The translations under genes were made by a program, and so were the position numbers. This document shows, piece by piece, positions 1-8,907 of a stretch of DNA of 36,614 nt (the stretch's first letter is position 1; each line of letters opens with the position of its first letter). The notes under the pieces were generated by a model, which was not told where the DNA came from, ran no database searches, and saw nothing but the letters and a program-made list of their open reading frames with translations. Source of the DNA: Clostridia bacterium (lineage in GTDB: Bacteria > Bacillota > Clostridia > Oscillospirales > Acutalibacteraceae); the NCBI GenBank assembly GCA_017935265.1, contig JAGBHX010000064.1:1-36614 (forward strand), read 5' to 3'.

Positions 1-93
1 CAACAGAGGTTGCAAGCAGATTGTAAAACAAAAATTCCTAATGGTGATGAAATCCCGAAGAATATTTCAAAGTCGCTTAGTGTCGCATTTTAA
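1..93 (+). CDS. C-terminal fragment of an unknown protein
   Basis: An open frame enters from the left edge and ends at a TAA at 91-93, giving the last 30 residues of a protein (ending ISKSLSVAF). The stop is followed within 20 bases by a good intrinsic terminator, which is what one expects at the end of a real plus-strand gene. The fragment is too short to recognise. It is mildly basic and has no obvious motif. It could be a chance open frame. Confidence 0.45.
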   Translation, partial: QQRLQADCKTKIPNGDEIPKNISKSLSVAF

Positions 94-109
94 AAATATA
101 TTCAGTAAA

Positions 110-140
110 AAAGCTCGGAGAAATCCGAGCTTTGTTTTTT
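110..140. terminator. Bidirectional intrinsic terminator
   Basis: A perfect 10-bp stem (AAAGCTCGGA / TCCGAGCTTT) closes a GAAA loop. It is followed on the plus side by GTTTTTT and on the minus side by a T-run (AAAAAA at 105-110 read in reverse). It sits between the stop of the left-edge fragment and the stop of the minus-strand DUF5696 gene, so it can end both transcripts. Confidence 0.85.
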
Positions 141-2268
141 AATCTATTCTTATGTAGCTTTGGGCGGGAACGGTTACACCGCTGACGGTGGTTGGGGCGT
201 CATTATAATTGACATAAATCATCGCCGTATCGCCGTAGGTGGTGAGATACACACCCTCTTCAAGCTTTTCGTGGGCGGTGATACGCTCACTTTCAAGGCC
301 GAAAAGCGCATCTGCGGCTACGCTGTAGCAATCAACAAGGCTGTTTAACAAATCATCAAAAACAACGGTATTCTTCTGATTTTTGCGGTCATACACCGTG
401 GTAAACGACGGGCACACACCGTATTCGATGCACTGAAGTGTAGCACTCTTCATATCTTCAACAGTGTTTATCGGTGTGCCTGCAACGGTCACACGGCCGT
501 GAAGCACCGACTGAACAAAGGGAATCGCAACGTAATATTCACACTCATCATAATGGGTTGCCATTGGAATGTTAATAACCGTTGCACTGTTTTTGAGCAT
601 ATACATATTACCCTTGTCAACCATTACTCCGCCTGCATTGGCAAGAGCCGGAAGCTGAGCGGAAATTTCTTTTTTCATCTGCCCTCTTGCAACGTTATTT
701 GCAGAATAATCAGAAACAAGATATTCGCCGTCGCCGATACAGTAGCCTGCTATGTTACTGTCGGTTTCTTTTTTTATTAAATCGGCCACAAAGGAGCTGA
801 TGTCTGCAGAGCGTCTGAAACGAAGCTTGACGCTGTTGTCGGCAACTGTGTCGGGTGAGTTGTCGGCAACGGAAAAGGCGGTGGATTTATCCATAGCCTT
901 GACCGCCGAAAAATCAAATTTGCCGAAAAAGCTTGTGTAAGAGAGAATATCCGCATCCATAAACAATGAGATGTTCTGTGAATACGCAAAGTCGCACAGG
1001 TCACGGAAATCCTTTTTACTGCCGAGTGCCGAGGCAAACGAGGGAGAATTATTTTTCATAGCACCGCAATACCTTACGGTGACATTATCAATACCCTTGG
1101 ATTTAACGCGGGTAAGAATATCGAGAGCCTGGGAATATGTGGTGTATTTCACATTAACAGGCGACCACGCACTTGATTTATAACTGCCTGTGAGAGTGAG
1201 AAAAAGCGGTACATTTTCCTGCGCAGTTACATCTGTGGAAGGCAACGAGCCGTTGCGGATAAACTGCTCACGGCAGGAGGAGGCAATTTCGGAATAAGTT
1301 GCATTATCCCCCGACAAAAACTTACAGCAAAGGGAGATGCTGTCGCAGTAAGGGTTACTGCTGATGTATATGTTTTTGTTTTGCTTGCAGTCATATATTT
1401 CAAAATCAGCGTAAATATTGCTGACAGAATTTCTGTTGCAAAAAGCATTGATTGAGGCAATTTCTTCACCGCTGTCAATAATCACGGCAATAGCACTGTC
1501 CCCCGATTTTACACCGAAGGCGCCCATAACCGCATCTGCCGAAGAAGAAGAGCTGACAGAATAATCGTTGCCGTAAACCTTTGCTTCAAAGGCTTTTTCT
1601 TCGCTACAAAGTGCGGGATAAATCGCACCGCCGCAACCGTCGGGAATGAGAAGAAAATCATCTTCACCGGGGTTGGTGACACTGCACAGACCGGGAAGAA
1701 TTGCAAGAGAAGAAAGAGCACACTTGTCATTATCGCAAGCTTTTCTGACAAGACAGTCGGCAAACAGACTGCCATCCTTGAGATTAACGTTAAGTGTCAC
1801 TTCAAAGGCTATGCCTTCATCGGTCAATTGGGTGTCTTTTTCGGGAGTGAGGAGATATTTAACAGAAACTCCGCTGTCAGAAAGCGAATATTCCCAGGCG
1901 CCAAAAGCCACGCTGTTATCCTGCGAATTGAGAAAATAAGCTCCGTTTTCTCCCACAACCGTTGCGGTGAGCATACTCTGTCTGCCGCCCTGAGGCATTG
2001 CATACCACCAATAATCCTGCGAAAGCTCTCTGACGGCAATTTCTGAGGTTGTTTTGTTAAAATAAAGCTCAATAAAGCCTGATGACGCAACCTGCTCAAA
2101 TCCGTCGGGGCTGCTCCGGTGAAGCTGCTGTGAATAAGGCGGCAAAAAAGAATCGCTGCTGAAAGCAAACTTACTCACCGAATTATCGCGAAAAAACACG
2201 CCTGTGAGCACAAGACCCACAACCAACGCGAAACACAGTATTCGGATTATTACTTTCAACAGCTTCAT
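139..2268 (-). CDS. DUF5696 family membrane-anchored protein
   Basis: A 709-residue protein with one N-terminal membrane segment (about residues 5-27) and a large extracytoplasmic part. I recognise it as DUF5696-like: the body resembles a carbohydrate-active (beta/alpha) barrel with an N-terminal beta domain, and the FIELYFNKTT and YWWYAMPQ stretches are typical of the N-terminal part. No biochemical function is established for this family as far as I know, so polysaccharide handling is only an inference from fold and location. It starts 10 bases after pgsA with a GGAGC ribosome site and is the last gene of the recA-recX-rimO-pgsA run. It ends on a bidirectional terminator. Length and reading frame look intact. 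Confidence 0.75.
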   Translation of the reverse strand: MKLLKVIIRILCFALVVGLVLTGVFFRDNSVSKFAFSSDSFLPPYSQQLHRSSPDGFEQVASSGFIELYFNKTTSEIAVRELSQDYWWYAMPQGGRQSMLTATVVGENGAYFLNSQDNSVAFGAWEYSLSDSGVSVKYLLTPEKDTQLTDEGIAFEVTLNVNLKDGSLFADCLVRKACDNDKCALSSLAILPGLCSVTNPGEDDFLLIPDGCGGAIYPALCSEEKAFEAKVYGNDYSVSSSSSADAVMGAFGVKSGDSAIAVIIDSGEEIASINAFCNRNSVSNIYADFEIYDCKQNKNIYISSNPYCDSISLCCKFLSGDNATYSEIASSCREQFIRNGSLPSTDVTAQENVPLFLTLTGSYKSSAWSPVNVKYTTYSQALDILTRVKSKGIDNVTVRYCGAMKNNSPSFASALGSKKDFRDLCDFAYSQNISLFMDADILSYTSFFGKFDFSAVKAMDKSTAFSVADNSPDTVADNSVKLRFRRSADISSFVADLIKKETDSNIAGYCIGDGEYLVSDYSANNVARGQMKKEISAQLPALANAGGVMVDKGNMYMLKNSATVINIPMATHYDECEYYVAIPFVQSVLHGRVTVAGTPINTVEDMKSATLQCIEYGVCPSFTTVYDRKNQKNTVVFDDLLNSLVDCYSVAADALFGLESERITAHEKLEEGVYLTTYGDTAMIYVNYNDAPTTVSGVTVPAQSYIRID

Positions 2269-2278
2269 AATTGCTCCG

Positions 2279-2836
2279 TTATTTTGTAAAGTCGATTATA
2301 TTTTTACTTTCTTTGTAATAAATGATTGCAGAAATAATGCCCATAACGGCAGTAATGCCAAGGAAAATATTTGAGAAAAGAGGAATTGAAAACGGAAGTG
2401 TAATCAATTCATTGATTCCGCAGAAAATCATTACCGTAATCAAAGCGGTCATCTGCATAACGGTTTTAATTTTGCCGAAAATATTGGCAGGAATCACAAC
2501 CCCCTGGGCCGAGGCAATCAGACGAAGAGATGTCATAACAAACTCGCGCACAAGGATTGCCATAACAATCCAGATGTTGCAAAGTCCGTCTTTCATAAAA
2601 GCCAGCAGACCTGCGGTCACAAGCATTTTATCTGCAATAGGGTCAAGGAACTGACCGAAAACCGTGATGAGATTATGCTTTCTTGCAAGGTGACCGTCAA
2701 CGGCATCGGAAATTGCACCAAGGATAAAAATTGCCACTGCAATGAGGTATCTGAAAGGAATATCCATCAGAAAGACCCCGAGAAAAACAGGAACTAAAAA
2801 AATTCTGAAAATTGAAATTTTATTCGGTGTATTCAT
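2279..2836 (-). CDS. pgsA: CDP-diacylglycerol--glycerol-3-phosphate 3-phosphatidyltransferase
   Basis: This membrane enzyme makes phosphatidylglycerophosphate, the committed step to phosphatidylglycerol and cardiolipin. The 185-residue length is normal. The CDP-alcohol phosphatidyltransferase signature D-x2-D-G-x2-A-R-x8-G-x3-D-x3-D is complete, running from DAVDGHLARKH to FGQFLDPIADK at about residues 43-71. Several hydrophobic segments follow, as in the family. The gene begins 12 bases after rimO with a GAGAGG ribosome site. Linkage of pgsA with rimO and recA is common in Firmicutes. The competence gene cinA, often present in this cluster, is absent here. Confidence 0.95.
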   Translation of the reverse strand: MNTPNKISIFRIFLVPVFLGVFLMDIPFRYLIAVAIFILGAISDAVDGHLARKHNLITVFGQFLDPIADKMLVTAGLLAFMKDGLCNIWIVMAILVREFVMTSLRLIASAQGVVIPANIFGKIKTVMQMTALITVMIFCGINELITLPFSIPLFSNIFLGITAVMGIISAIIYYKESKNIIDFTK

Positions 2837-2848
2837 CTTAACCTCTCA

Positions 2849-4174
2849 TTAAATCATTTTTCCGATTAAGTCATAATCGTTTACGCCGAGGACTTCTACC
2901 ATAACAAATTCACCTTCGTCTATATCTTCGTCGCTTGTGAAATGAATCTGTCCGTCAATTTCGGGGGCATCCATATACGTTCTGCCGTAATAGCTGTCAG
3001 TATAAGGGTCATAGCCCTCAACGAGAACCTTGTATTCGTTGCCGATTCTCTCATCGTTCTTTTCCTGCATAATGAGATATTGATCTTCCATAAGAATTTC
3101 ACCGCGGCGGACTTTGACATCGTCCTCAACCTGATTTTCCATTTCGGCGGCAGGAGTACCCTCCTGAGGCGAAAAGGTGAAGCAGCCCAGACGGTCAAAC
3201 TCTTTTTCATTTATAAACACATTAAGCTCTTCAAATGCTTCTTCATCTTCACCGGGGAAGCCTGTGATGAAGGTCGTTCTGATTGCGATGTCGGGCATCG
3301 CATCACGAAGACGCTGAATAACAGACTCAATCTGAGCCTTGTCGCCCTTTCTGTTCATTGCCTTGAGAATACCGTCATTACAATGCTGCAAAGGAAGGTC
3401 GATGTAGTTTACAACCTTTTCCTGACGGGCCATAGTGGCAATGAGCTCATCGGTAACCTTATCGGGGTAGCAATAAAGAAGTCTTACCCACTCAATGCCG
3501 TCAATTTCGCAAAGTGCATCAAGAAGTGCAGGCAGTCGGTATTCACCGTAGAGGTCGATACCGTAAGCGGTGGTGTCCTGAGCAATAATTACAAGCTCTT
3601 TAACTCCGATTTCGGCAAGCTGCTTTGCCTCTTCCACAATTGATTCAAGCTTGCGGCTTCTCATATTGCCGCGGATTGAAGGAATTGTGCAGTAGGTACA
3701 ACGGTTTGAACAACCGTCGGCAATTTTGAGGTATGCCCAATAAGACGGAGTTGTGAGAATACGCTGAGCATCAAGAGGAAGCTCGTCCTTGGGCGGGAAG
3801 GTGGACATTCCTGCCCCTTTAATAGTTGACTTAACAATATTTACAATATCGCCGTTTGCGCCGATACCGACGATTGTGTCTACCTCAGGGATTTCGGTGA
3901 GAATTTCATCCTGATAACGTTCTGCAAGGCAACCCGTGACGATAATTGAATTGATAACACCTTCATTTTTGAGTTCAACCATATCGAGAATATTTTCAAT
4001 AGCTTCTTTCTTGGCATCATCAATAAAGCCGCAGGTGTTGACAATTACGGCGTCGCAACCGTCAACATAATCTACAATTTCAAAGCCGGCCTCATCAAGG
4101 GCGGCGAGCATCTGCTCAGCATCCACCTGATTTTTGGGGCAGCCGAGAGAAATCAGACCAACTGTGTATGACAT
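2849..4174 (-). CDS. rimO: Ribosomal protein S12 methylthiotransferase RimO
   Basis: A radical-SAM enzyme that methylthiolates a conserved aspartate of ribosomal protein S12. From the chosen start it has 441 residues. The N-terminal UPF0004 domain carries the three cluster cysteines C12, C48 and C82. The radical-SAM motif C155-x3-C159-x2-C162 lies in DGCSNRCTYC, and a C-terminal TRAM-like region follows. An in-frame ATG 45 bases upstream exists, but it lies inside the end of recX and has no ribosome site. The start at 4174 has GGAAGG eight bases upstream and begins with the expected MSYTVGLISLGCPKNQ. The gene starts right after the recX stop, indicating translational coupling. Confidence 0.95.
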   Translation of the reverse strand: MSYTVGLISLGCPKNQVDAEQMLAALDEAGFEIVDYVDGCDAVIVNTCGFIDDAKKEAIENILDMVELKNEGVINSIIVTGCLAERYQDEILTEIPEVDTIVGIGANGDIVNIVKSTIKGAGMSTFPPKDELPLDAQRILTTPSYWAYLKIADGCSNRCTYCTIPSIRGNMRSRKLESIVEEAKQLAEIGVKELVIIAQDTTAYGIDLYGEYRLPALLDALCEIDGIEWVRLLYCYPDKVTDELIATMARQEKVVNYIDLPLQHCNDGILKAMNRKGDKAQIESVIQRLRDAMPDIAIRTTFITGFPGEDEEAFEELNVFINEKEFDRLGCFTFSPQEGTPAAEMENQVEDDVKVRRGEILMEDQYLIMQEKNDERIGNEYKVLVEGYDPYTDSYYGRTYMDAPEIDGQIHFTSDEDIDEGEFVMVEVLGVNDYDLIGKMI

Positions 4175-4175
4175 A

Positions 4176-4811
4176 TTACCATCCTTCCGAGGAATCAAAA
4201 TCAGATTCACAAAATTCATTGAAGGCGCGCCTTATATCACCGTAGGAATAACCAAGGCGTTGCAGGGCGGCAAATGCCCGACGGCGCACCTTTTCATCAT
4301 AAGCTACATTATAATATTTTTTTTCAAGAATATCAACTATTCTTTGAACATTATCTTCCTCATCGGAAATTAAATTTTCCACCGCCTGCTCGGCAATATC
4401 ACGGTCAACGCCCTTTGCCGAAAGCTCAAACAAAATTCTGCGCTTGCCCATACCTTTTTTATTATACAGCTCCTCTGCATACATCCTTGCAAAGCGTTCA
4501 TCGTCAATCATTCCGATTTCGCAAAGGCGATTTACGGCCTTTGCGGCGGTTTCGGGGTCAAACTTGCGGCAAAGCTTCACGTAAACCTCACGAGCGCTGT
4601 GCTCACGGCGGGAAATTATATCTGCCCCTGCGTTGAAAGCACGACGGGAGCCTGCCGCAATTTTAAACGCAGCAAGCTCCTGTTCATCAAGTTCGTCACC
4701 GTTGATATAGCCGCAGCTATACCAATAGTCAGCGTCAACGGTGAGAAGGTACTCACCGTCGATGCTTATATGTATTTTGTTGTATCTTCCTTCTTTAGCC
4801 TGAATAATCAT
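4176..4811 (-). CDS. recX: RecA regulatory protein RecX
   Basis: RecX binds RecA filaments and limits their activity. The protein has 211 residues. An N-terminal extension typical of Gram-positive RecX (about residues 1-50) precedes three-helix repeats, recognisable in [34 protein letters not shown] and [16 protein letters not shown]. Its ATG overlaps the recA stop (ATGA), so the two are translationally coupled. That fits a regulator made in proportion to its target. The stop lies two bases before the rimO start. Confidence 0.92.
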   Translation of the reverse strand: MIIQAKEGRYNKIHISIDGEYLLTVDADYWYSCGYINGDELDEQELAAFKIAAGSRRAFNAGADIISRREHSAREVYVKLCRKFDPETAAKAVNRLCEIGMIDDERFARMYAEELYNKKGMGKRRILFELSAKGVDRDIAEQAVENLISDEEDNVQRIVDILEKKYYNVAYDEKVRRRAFAALQRLGYSYGDIRRAFNEFCESDFDSSEGW

Positions 4812-5914
4812 TCGTCATCAGTCACATCAATGTCAAGCTTAACACCCGACTTTGCAGGTGCGGGAACGGGTGCCGGCGCAGGTACTCCTGCCTTACCCTT
4901 TTTGGGGGCTGCCTTGACGATTTTGGAAAGCTTGTCCATATTTTCTCTTACCTTTGCTTCAAGCTCGGCGGCAAGAGCTTCATTTTCTTTAATGAGAGCT
5001 TTTACGTTGTCGCGGCCCTGACCCAAACGCTCACCGTTGTAAGAGAACCATGCACCGCTCTTCTGAACGATTTCAAGCAAAACGGCAAGGTCAAGAATTT
5101 CACCCTCTTTGGAAATTCCTTTACCGTACATAATATCAAACTCTGCCTCTTTAAAGGGAGGTGCAACCTTGTTTTTAACAATTTTAACCTTTGTTTTGCT
5201 TCCGATAAATTCGTTGCCCGGTCCTTTAATCTGCTCAACACGGCGCACGTCGATACGGATTGAAGCGTAGAATTTAAGAGCACGGCCGCCTGTTGTGGTT
5301 TCGGGGCTGCCGAACATAACGCCGATTTTTTCGCGGAGCTGATTTATGAAAATGATAATTGTGTTTGATTTTGAGCAAGCACCTGCAAGCTTGCGCAGAG
5401 CCTGTGACATAAGTCTTGCGTGAGCGCCCATATGAGAATCGCCCATTTCACCCTCAATTTCTGCTCTGGGAACAAGAGCGGCAACAGAGTCGATAACCAT
5501 AATGTCAATAGCACCTGAGCGAACAAGAGCCTCTGCAATTTCGAGAGCCTGCTCACCGTTATCAGGCTGGGAAACCAAAAGTGAATCAACATCTACACCG
5601 AGATTAGCCGCATAAACGGGGTCAAGCGCGTGCTCAGCGTCAATAAACGCAGCCTCTCCGCCTGCCTTCTGTGCCTCTGCAACGGCGTGCAAAGCAAGTG
5701 TGGTTTTACCTGAAGATTCAGGACCGTAGATTTCAATAACTCGGCCCTTGGGAAGTCCGCCGATGCCTGTTGCAACGTCAAGAGAAAGTGAGCCCGTTGA
5801 AATAGCCTCAACGTTCATACCCTGCTCTTCGCCAAGGCGCATAACCGTGCCCTTGCCGAACTGCTTTTCAAGCTGTTTGATTGCGGTTTCAAGTGCCTGC
5901 TGTTTATCTGCCAT
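4808..5914 (-). CDS. recA: Recombinase RecA
   Basis: RecA is the DNA strand-exchange ATPase and the co-protease that triggers LexA cleavage. The 368-residue protein shows Walker A (GPESSGKTT), the [15 protein letters not shown] region, Walker B ([12 protein letters not shown]) and loop L2 ([12 protein letters not shown]). The C-terminus is extended by a Lys/Pro/Ala-rich linker and an acidic tail ending VTDDE. The open frame can be read 23 residues further upstream, but the start at 5914 has GGAGGAA nine bases away and gives the expected MADKQQALE. The upstream stretch contains the promoter and LexA box instead. It is first gene of the operon with recX, rimO, pgsA and DUF5696. Confidence 0.98.
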   Translation of the reverse strand: MADKQQALETAIKQLEKQFGKGTVMRLGEEQGMNVEAISTGSLSLDVATGIGGLPKGRVIEIYGPESSGKTTLALHAVAEAQKAGGEAAFIDAEHALDPVYAANLGVDVDSLLVSQPDNGEQALEIAEALVRSGAIDIMVIDSVAALVPRAEIEGEMGDSHMGAHARLMSQALRKLAGACSKSNTIIIFINQLREKIGVMFGSPETTTGGRALKFYASIRIDVRRVEQIKGPGNEFIGSKTKVKIVKNKVAPPFKEAEFDIMYGKGISKEGEILDLAVLLEIVQKSGAWFSYNGERLGQGRDNVKALIKENEALAAELEAKVRENMDKLSKIVKAAPKKGKAGVPAPAPVPAPAKSGVKLDIDVTDDE

Positions 5915-5932
5915 AATATATTCCTCCATCGC

Positions 5933-5983
5933 CGTACATTTGTTCGTTTGTGCTATTATACAATACTGTTTGAGTAAATGCAA
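5933..5983 (-). promoter_or_regulatory. recA promoter with LexA (SOS) box
   Basis: On the minus strand, TTGCAT (5978-5983) and a perfect TATAAT (5955-5960) are separated by 17 bases. Just downstream, 5933-5946 reads CGAACAAATGTACG, which fits the Gram-positive LexA consensus CGAAC-N4-GTTCG with one mismatch. A repressor bound there would block the start of transcription, the usual arrangement for recA. The lexA gene itself is not in this window. Confidence 0.82.
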
Positions 5984-6036
5984 TAGTTATTTGAAAAAAA
6001 TTTTTTAAAAAAGGGGAAAAATATTTTCTAAACCTA

Positions 6037-6065
6037 TTGATTTTATTGAAACTTTCTGTTAAAAT
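6037..6065 (+). promoter_or_regulatory. Promoter of rpmB
   Basis: TTGATT (6037-6042) and TAAAAT (6060-6065) are separated by 17 bases. The transcript would have a leader of about 40 bases before the AAAGGAGGTG ribosome site at 6097-6105. It lies in an AT-rich divergent space between recA and rpmB. Confidence 0.6.
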
Positions 6066-6111
6066 ATCGTCTGTTGTTTAGTATTTGTGAATTTCAAAGG
6101 AGGTGCCTCTA

Positions 6112-6300
6112 ATGGCAAAATGCGAATTTTGTGATAAATCCGTAACTTTCGGTATCAAAGTATCACACTCACACAGACGTTCTAACAGAACTTGGAAACC
6201 CAACGTTAAGCGTGTAAAGGCAATTGTTGACGGTTCACCCCGCAGAGTTTATGCTTGCACAAGATGCTTACGTTCCGGCAAGGTGACTCGTGCCGTTTGA
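6112..6300 (+). CDS. rpmB: 50S ribosomal protein L28
   Basis: A 62-residue large-subunit ribosomal protein. It is the zinc-binding (C+) form: C4-x2-C7 near the start and C49-x2-C52 near the end make a four-cysteine ribbon. The core WKPNVKRVKAIVDG is typical. A GTG three codons upstream is in frame, but the ATG at 6112 is correctly placed after the AAAGGAGGTG site and gives MAKCEFC. The gene stands alone between its own promoter and a terminator. Confidence 0.97.
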   Translation: MAKCEFCDKSVTFGIKVSHSHRRSNRTWKPNVKRVKAIVDGSPRRVYACTRCLRSGKVTRAV

Positions 6301-6320
6301 TTTTCAATCAAGATATGTGA

Positions 6321-6352
6321 GGCTGTCCTTTCGGGCAGTCTCTTTGTCTTTT
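6321..6352 (+). terminator. Intrinsic terminator after rpmB
   Basis: GGCTGTCC and GGGCAGTC form an 8-bp stem with two G-U pairs around a TTTC loop. The T-rich run TCTTTGTCTTTT follows. It lies 20 bases after the rpmB stop. Confidence 0.6.
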
Positions 6353-6366
6353 AAGGAGTAAGTTTT

Positions 6367-7524
6367 ATGAAAAAGAAAATTGGCTTTCTCAGACGTTTGA
6401 TTGTATTTTATATTGTATGGCCTCTGGTCTACAGATTAGGCTGTCTTCTGCCCGTTAACAAAAAGCAGGCCGTGTTTGCTTACAACAAGCATTATTCAAC
6501 GCTCCCCGACAATATGGTTGAGCTAAAGAAGATTTATGAGCAGGCAGGCTGGAAATGCATTGAATACGGCAACGAAGAAGGTGCGCTTCAGCGACTCATC
6601 GGTGACATCCGCTTTCAGTTTATATATGCAAGAAGTGCAAGAATTTTTATTACCGACAACTTCGACCCCCTTTGGGCAAACAAGCCGAGAAAGGGTACAA
6701 GGGTCATTCAGCTCTGGCACGCCTGCGGTGCATTTAAAAAGTGGGGCTATTCCACTCTTGATGCAGATTGGGGCGGCGAGAGAAGAATGTGGGAGATTTT
6801 CCCCCGTTACAACACCATGACCGACGTTTTTGTTTCTTCTGAGTACATTACCCCCTGCTATGCCGAGGCATTTAACTGTGAAAAAGAAATCATCAAGCCG
6901 TTGGGCGTTCCCAGAACTGACGTTTTCTTTGATGAAGACTTTGTAGCCTCGGGCAGAAAAAAGCTGATTGAGGCAATTCCCGAAATCGGCGAGCGCAAGA
7001 TTATTCTCTATGCACCCACATTCAGAGGAAACTCCCCTACCGACGCTCATAACGACAACGTTATCGACTTCGGCAAATTCAAAAAGGCTATGGGTGATGA
7101 ATACGTTCTTGTTTTGAAATACCATCCATTTACGAAGGGTGAAGACACCTTTACCGAGGAATGCAGGTCACTTTACGGCGACAGCGTTTTCCTCTGCCCC
7201 AAAGAAATCGGCATTGACACCGCTATGTGTGCGGCAGATATTCTTGTTTCGGATTATTCTTCTCTTGTTTTTGAATATTCACTTCTTCAAAGGCCGATGA
7301 TATTCTTTGCGTATGACATTGAAGAATACGACACCTCAAGAAGCTATTATTATGATTACAAAACCTTTGTTCCCGGACCTATCGCCTACACCGACGATGA
7401 AGTGATTGATTATATTCTCAACGGCACGGATATGAGCAAGGTAGAAGCCTTCAAAGAAAGATTTATGTCTGCCTGCGACGGCAACAGCACACAGCGAATC
7501 GCACAATACACAATGCAGAATTAA
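6367..7524 (+). CDS. CDP-glycerol glycerophosphotransferase family protein
   Basis: A 385-residue protein of the TagB/TagF family, which transfers glycerol-phosphate (or ribitol-phosphate) from the CDP-activated form to a membrane-linked wall polymer. Family hallmarks are visible: the acceptor-side GTRVIQLWHACGAFKKWG near residue 115, PLGVPRTDVFF, ILYAPTFRGN, LKYHPF, and the nucleotide-binding ILVSDYSSLVFEYSLLQRP. A hydrophobic N-terminus (residues 9-28) may seat it at the membrane. The AAGGAG ribosome site precedes the ATG. The acyltransferase gene follows 38 bases later on the same strand, suggesting one envelope-lipid operon. Which polymer it builds cannot be told. Confidence 0.88.
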   Translation: MKKKIGFLRRLIVFYIVWPLVYRLGCLLPVNKKQAVFAYNKHYSTLPDNMVELKKIYEQAGWKCIEYGNEEGALQRLIGDIRFQFIYARSARIFITDNFDPLWANKPRKGTRVIQLWHACGAFKKWGYSTLDADWGGERRMWEIFPRYNTMTDVFVSSEYITPCYAEAFNCEKEIIKPLGVPRTDVFFDEDFVASGRKKLIEAIPEIGERKIILYAPTFRGNSPTDAHNDNVIDFGKFKKAMGDEYVLVLKYHPFTKGEDTFTEECRSLYGDSVFLCPKEIGIDTAMCAADILVSDYSSLVFEYSLLQRPMIFFAYDIEEYDTSRSYYYDYKTFVPGPIAYTDDEVIDYILNGTDMSKVEAFKERFMSACDGNSTQRIAQYTMQN

Positions 7525-7562
7525 CCGACAGAACAGGATAAATTATACCCTAAGGAGATTTT

Positions 7563-8831
7563 ATGAAAATTAAAACCACCACTACCGATTACAGCAATGT
7601 TTTGGCAATGCCGGAGGAAATCCGCCAAAAGCCGAAAAAACCGAGTCTTTTATTGAACTCGGTCATCCGTCTTGCTTCAATTCCCGACCTTGTTGCAACA
7701 AAATTCAGATATAAAGAAACAGGTATGGACAAGCTCGGCAAAGACGAGCCGTGCCTTATTCTGATGAATCATTCAAGCTTCATTGATTTGAAGATTGCAT
7801 CAAAAATCCTGTATCCCAGACGATATAACATAATAAGCACTTCCGACGGTTTTGTTGGCAAAAATTGGCTTATGAGAAGCATAGGCTGTATTCCCACAGC
7901 AAAATTTGTAACAGACATCGGTCTTGTGCGCGATATGATTTACTGTGTCAAAAAGCTTAAGTGCTCTATTCTTATGTATCCCGAAGCCAGCTACTCTTTT
8001 GACGGCACAGCCACCACCCTGCCCGACTCATTGGGCGAATGTGTCAAGAGCCTTAGAATCCCTCTTGTTATTATCCGCACCTACGGAGCCTTTGCCCGTG
8101 ACCCTCTTTATAACAACCTTCAGCTTCGCAAGGTTAAGGTCAGCGCAGAGGTTGAATACGTGCTCTCACCCGAGGAAATCAAAGGAATGAGCAGTGACGA
8201 AATCAACAGCATCATCAAAGAAAAGTTCACCTTTGATAATTTCCGTTGGCAGCAGGAAAATAAGGTTAAAATCACTGAGTCCTTCAGAGCAGACCATCTT
8301 AACCGCGTGCTTTATAAATGCCCCAACTGTAATCAGGAGGGCAAAACCGAGGGCAAGGGCATTCATCTCACCTGCCACGCCTGCGGCAAGAAATGGGAGC
8401 TTACAGAACACGGCTATATGAAGGCACTCAGCGGCAAAACGGAATTTGACCATATTCCCGATTGGTACAAATGGGAAAGAGAATGTGTCAGAAACGAAAT
8501 TTTAAGCGGTGAGTACAAGCTCGACATTCCCGTTGAAATCCGTATGCTTGTCAATTCCAAAAAAATCTACCATGTCGGTGACGGCAGATTGGTGCACACA
8601 AACGAGGGCTTTCACCTCACCGGCTGTGACGGAAAGCTTGACTATAAGCAAAAGCCTCTTGCATCTTACAGCCTTTATTCCGACTACTATTGGTATGAGC
8701 TGGGTGATATGATTTGTATCGGTAACACAAGCGCTTTGTATTATTGCTTTCCGAAAGTTGAAGGCGATTTTGTTGCCAAAACCCGCCTTGCCGCCGAGGA
8801 GCTTTACAAAATCAAAAAATCTCAACAATAA
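7563..8831 (+). CDS. Lysophospholipid acyltransferase (PlsC-like) with zinc ribbon
   Basis: A 422-residue protein of the 1-acyl-glycerol-3-phosphate acyltransferase fold. The catalytic H70-x4-D75 lies in NHSSFID. The usual PEGTRS block appears as YPEASYSFDG around residue 141. PlsC enzymes are normally near 200-250 residues. This one continues with a four-cysteine zinc ribbon (C253, C256, C271, C274) and about 150 further residues I do not recognise. The pairing with a TagF-type transferase suggests acylation of a membrane lipid or wall-polymer anchor, which is inference. An AAGGAG ribosome site supports the start. Confidence 0.82.
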   Translation: MKIKTTTTDYSNVLAMPEEIRQKPKKPSLLLNSVIRLASIPDLVATKFRYKETGMDKLGKDEPCLILMNHSSFIDLKIASKILYPRRYNIISTSDGFVGKNWLMRSIGCIPTAKFVTDIGLVRDMIYCVKKLKCSILMYPEASYSFDGTATTLPDSLGECVKSLRIPLVIIRTYGAFARDPLYNNLQLRKVKVSAEVEYVLSPEEIKGMSSDEINSIIKEKFTFDNFRWQQENKVKITESFRADHLNRVLYKCPNCNQEGKTEGKGIHLTCHACGKKWELTEHGYMKALSGKTEFDHIPDWYKWERECVRNEILSGEYKLDIPVEIRMLVNSKKIYHVGDGRLVHTNEGFHLTGCDGKLDYKQKPLASYSLYSDYYWYELGDMICIGNTSALYYCFPKVEGDFVAKTRLAAEELYKIKKSQQ

Positions 8832-8841
8832 TTGTTTTATA

Positions 8842-8871
8842 TTGACAAAACAGCATTCAATGTAGTATCAT
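8842..8871 (+). promoter_or_regulatory. Promoter of the metallophosphoesterase gene
   Basis: TTGACA (8842-8847) is followed after 18 bases by TATCAT (8866-8871); an alternative -10 TAGTAT lies at 8863-8868. The start codon with its AAAGGAG ribosome site is about 36 bases further on. Confidence 0.5.
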
Positions 8872-8907
8872 TCTATTACTTTAACAAAAACAAAGGAGCG
8901 TAATATT

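Noticed and set aside
2942..3643. A 233-codon open frame on the plus strand
   Set aside because: It lies wholly opposite rimO, has no ribosome site and encodes no recognisable motif; it is a shadow of the rimO coding frame.
6523..7125. A 200-codon open frame on the minus strand
   Set aside because: It lies opposite the glycerophosphotransferase gene, whose motifs are clear; the reverse frame shows no domain.
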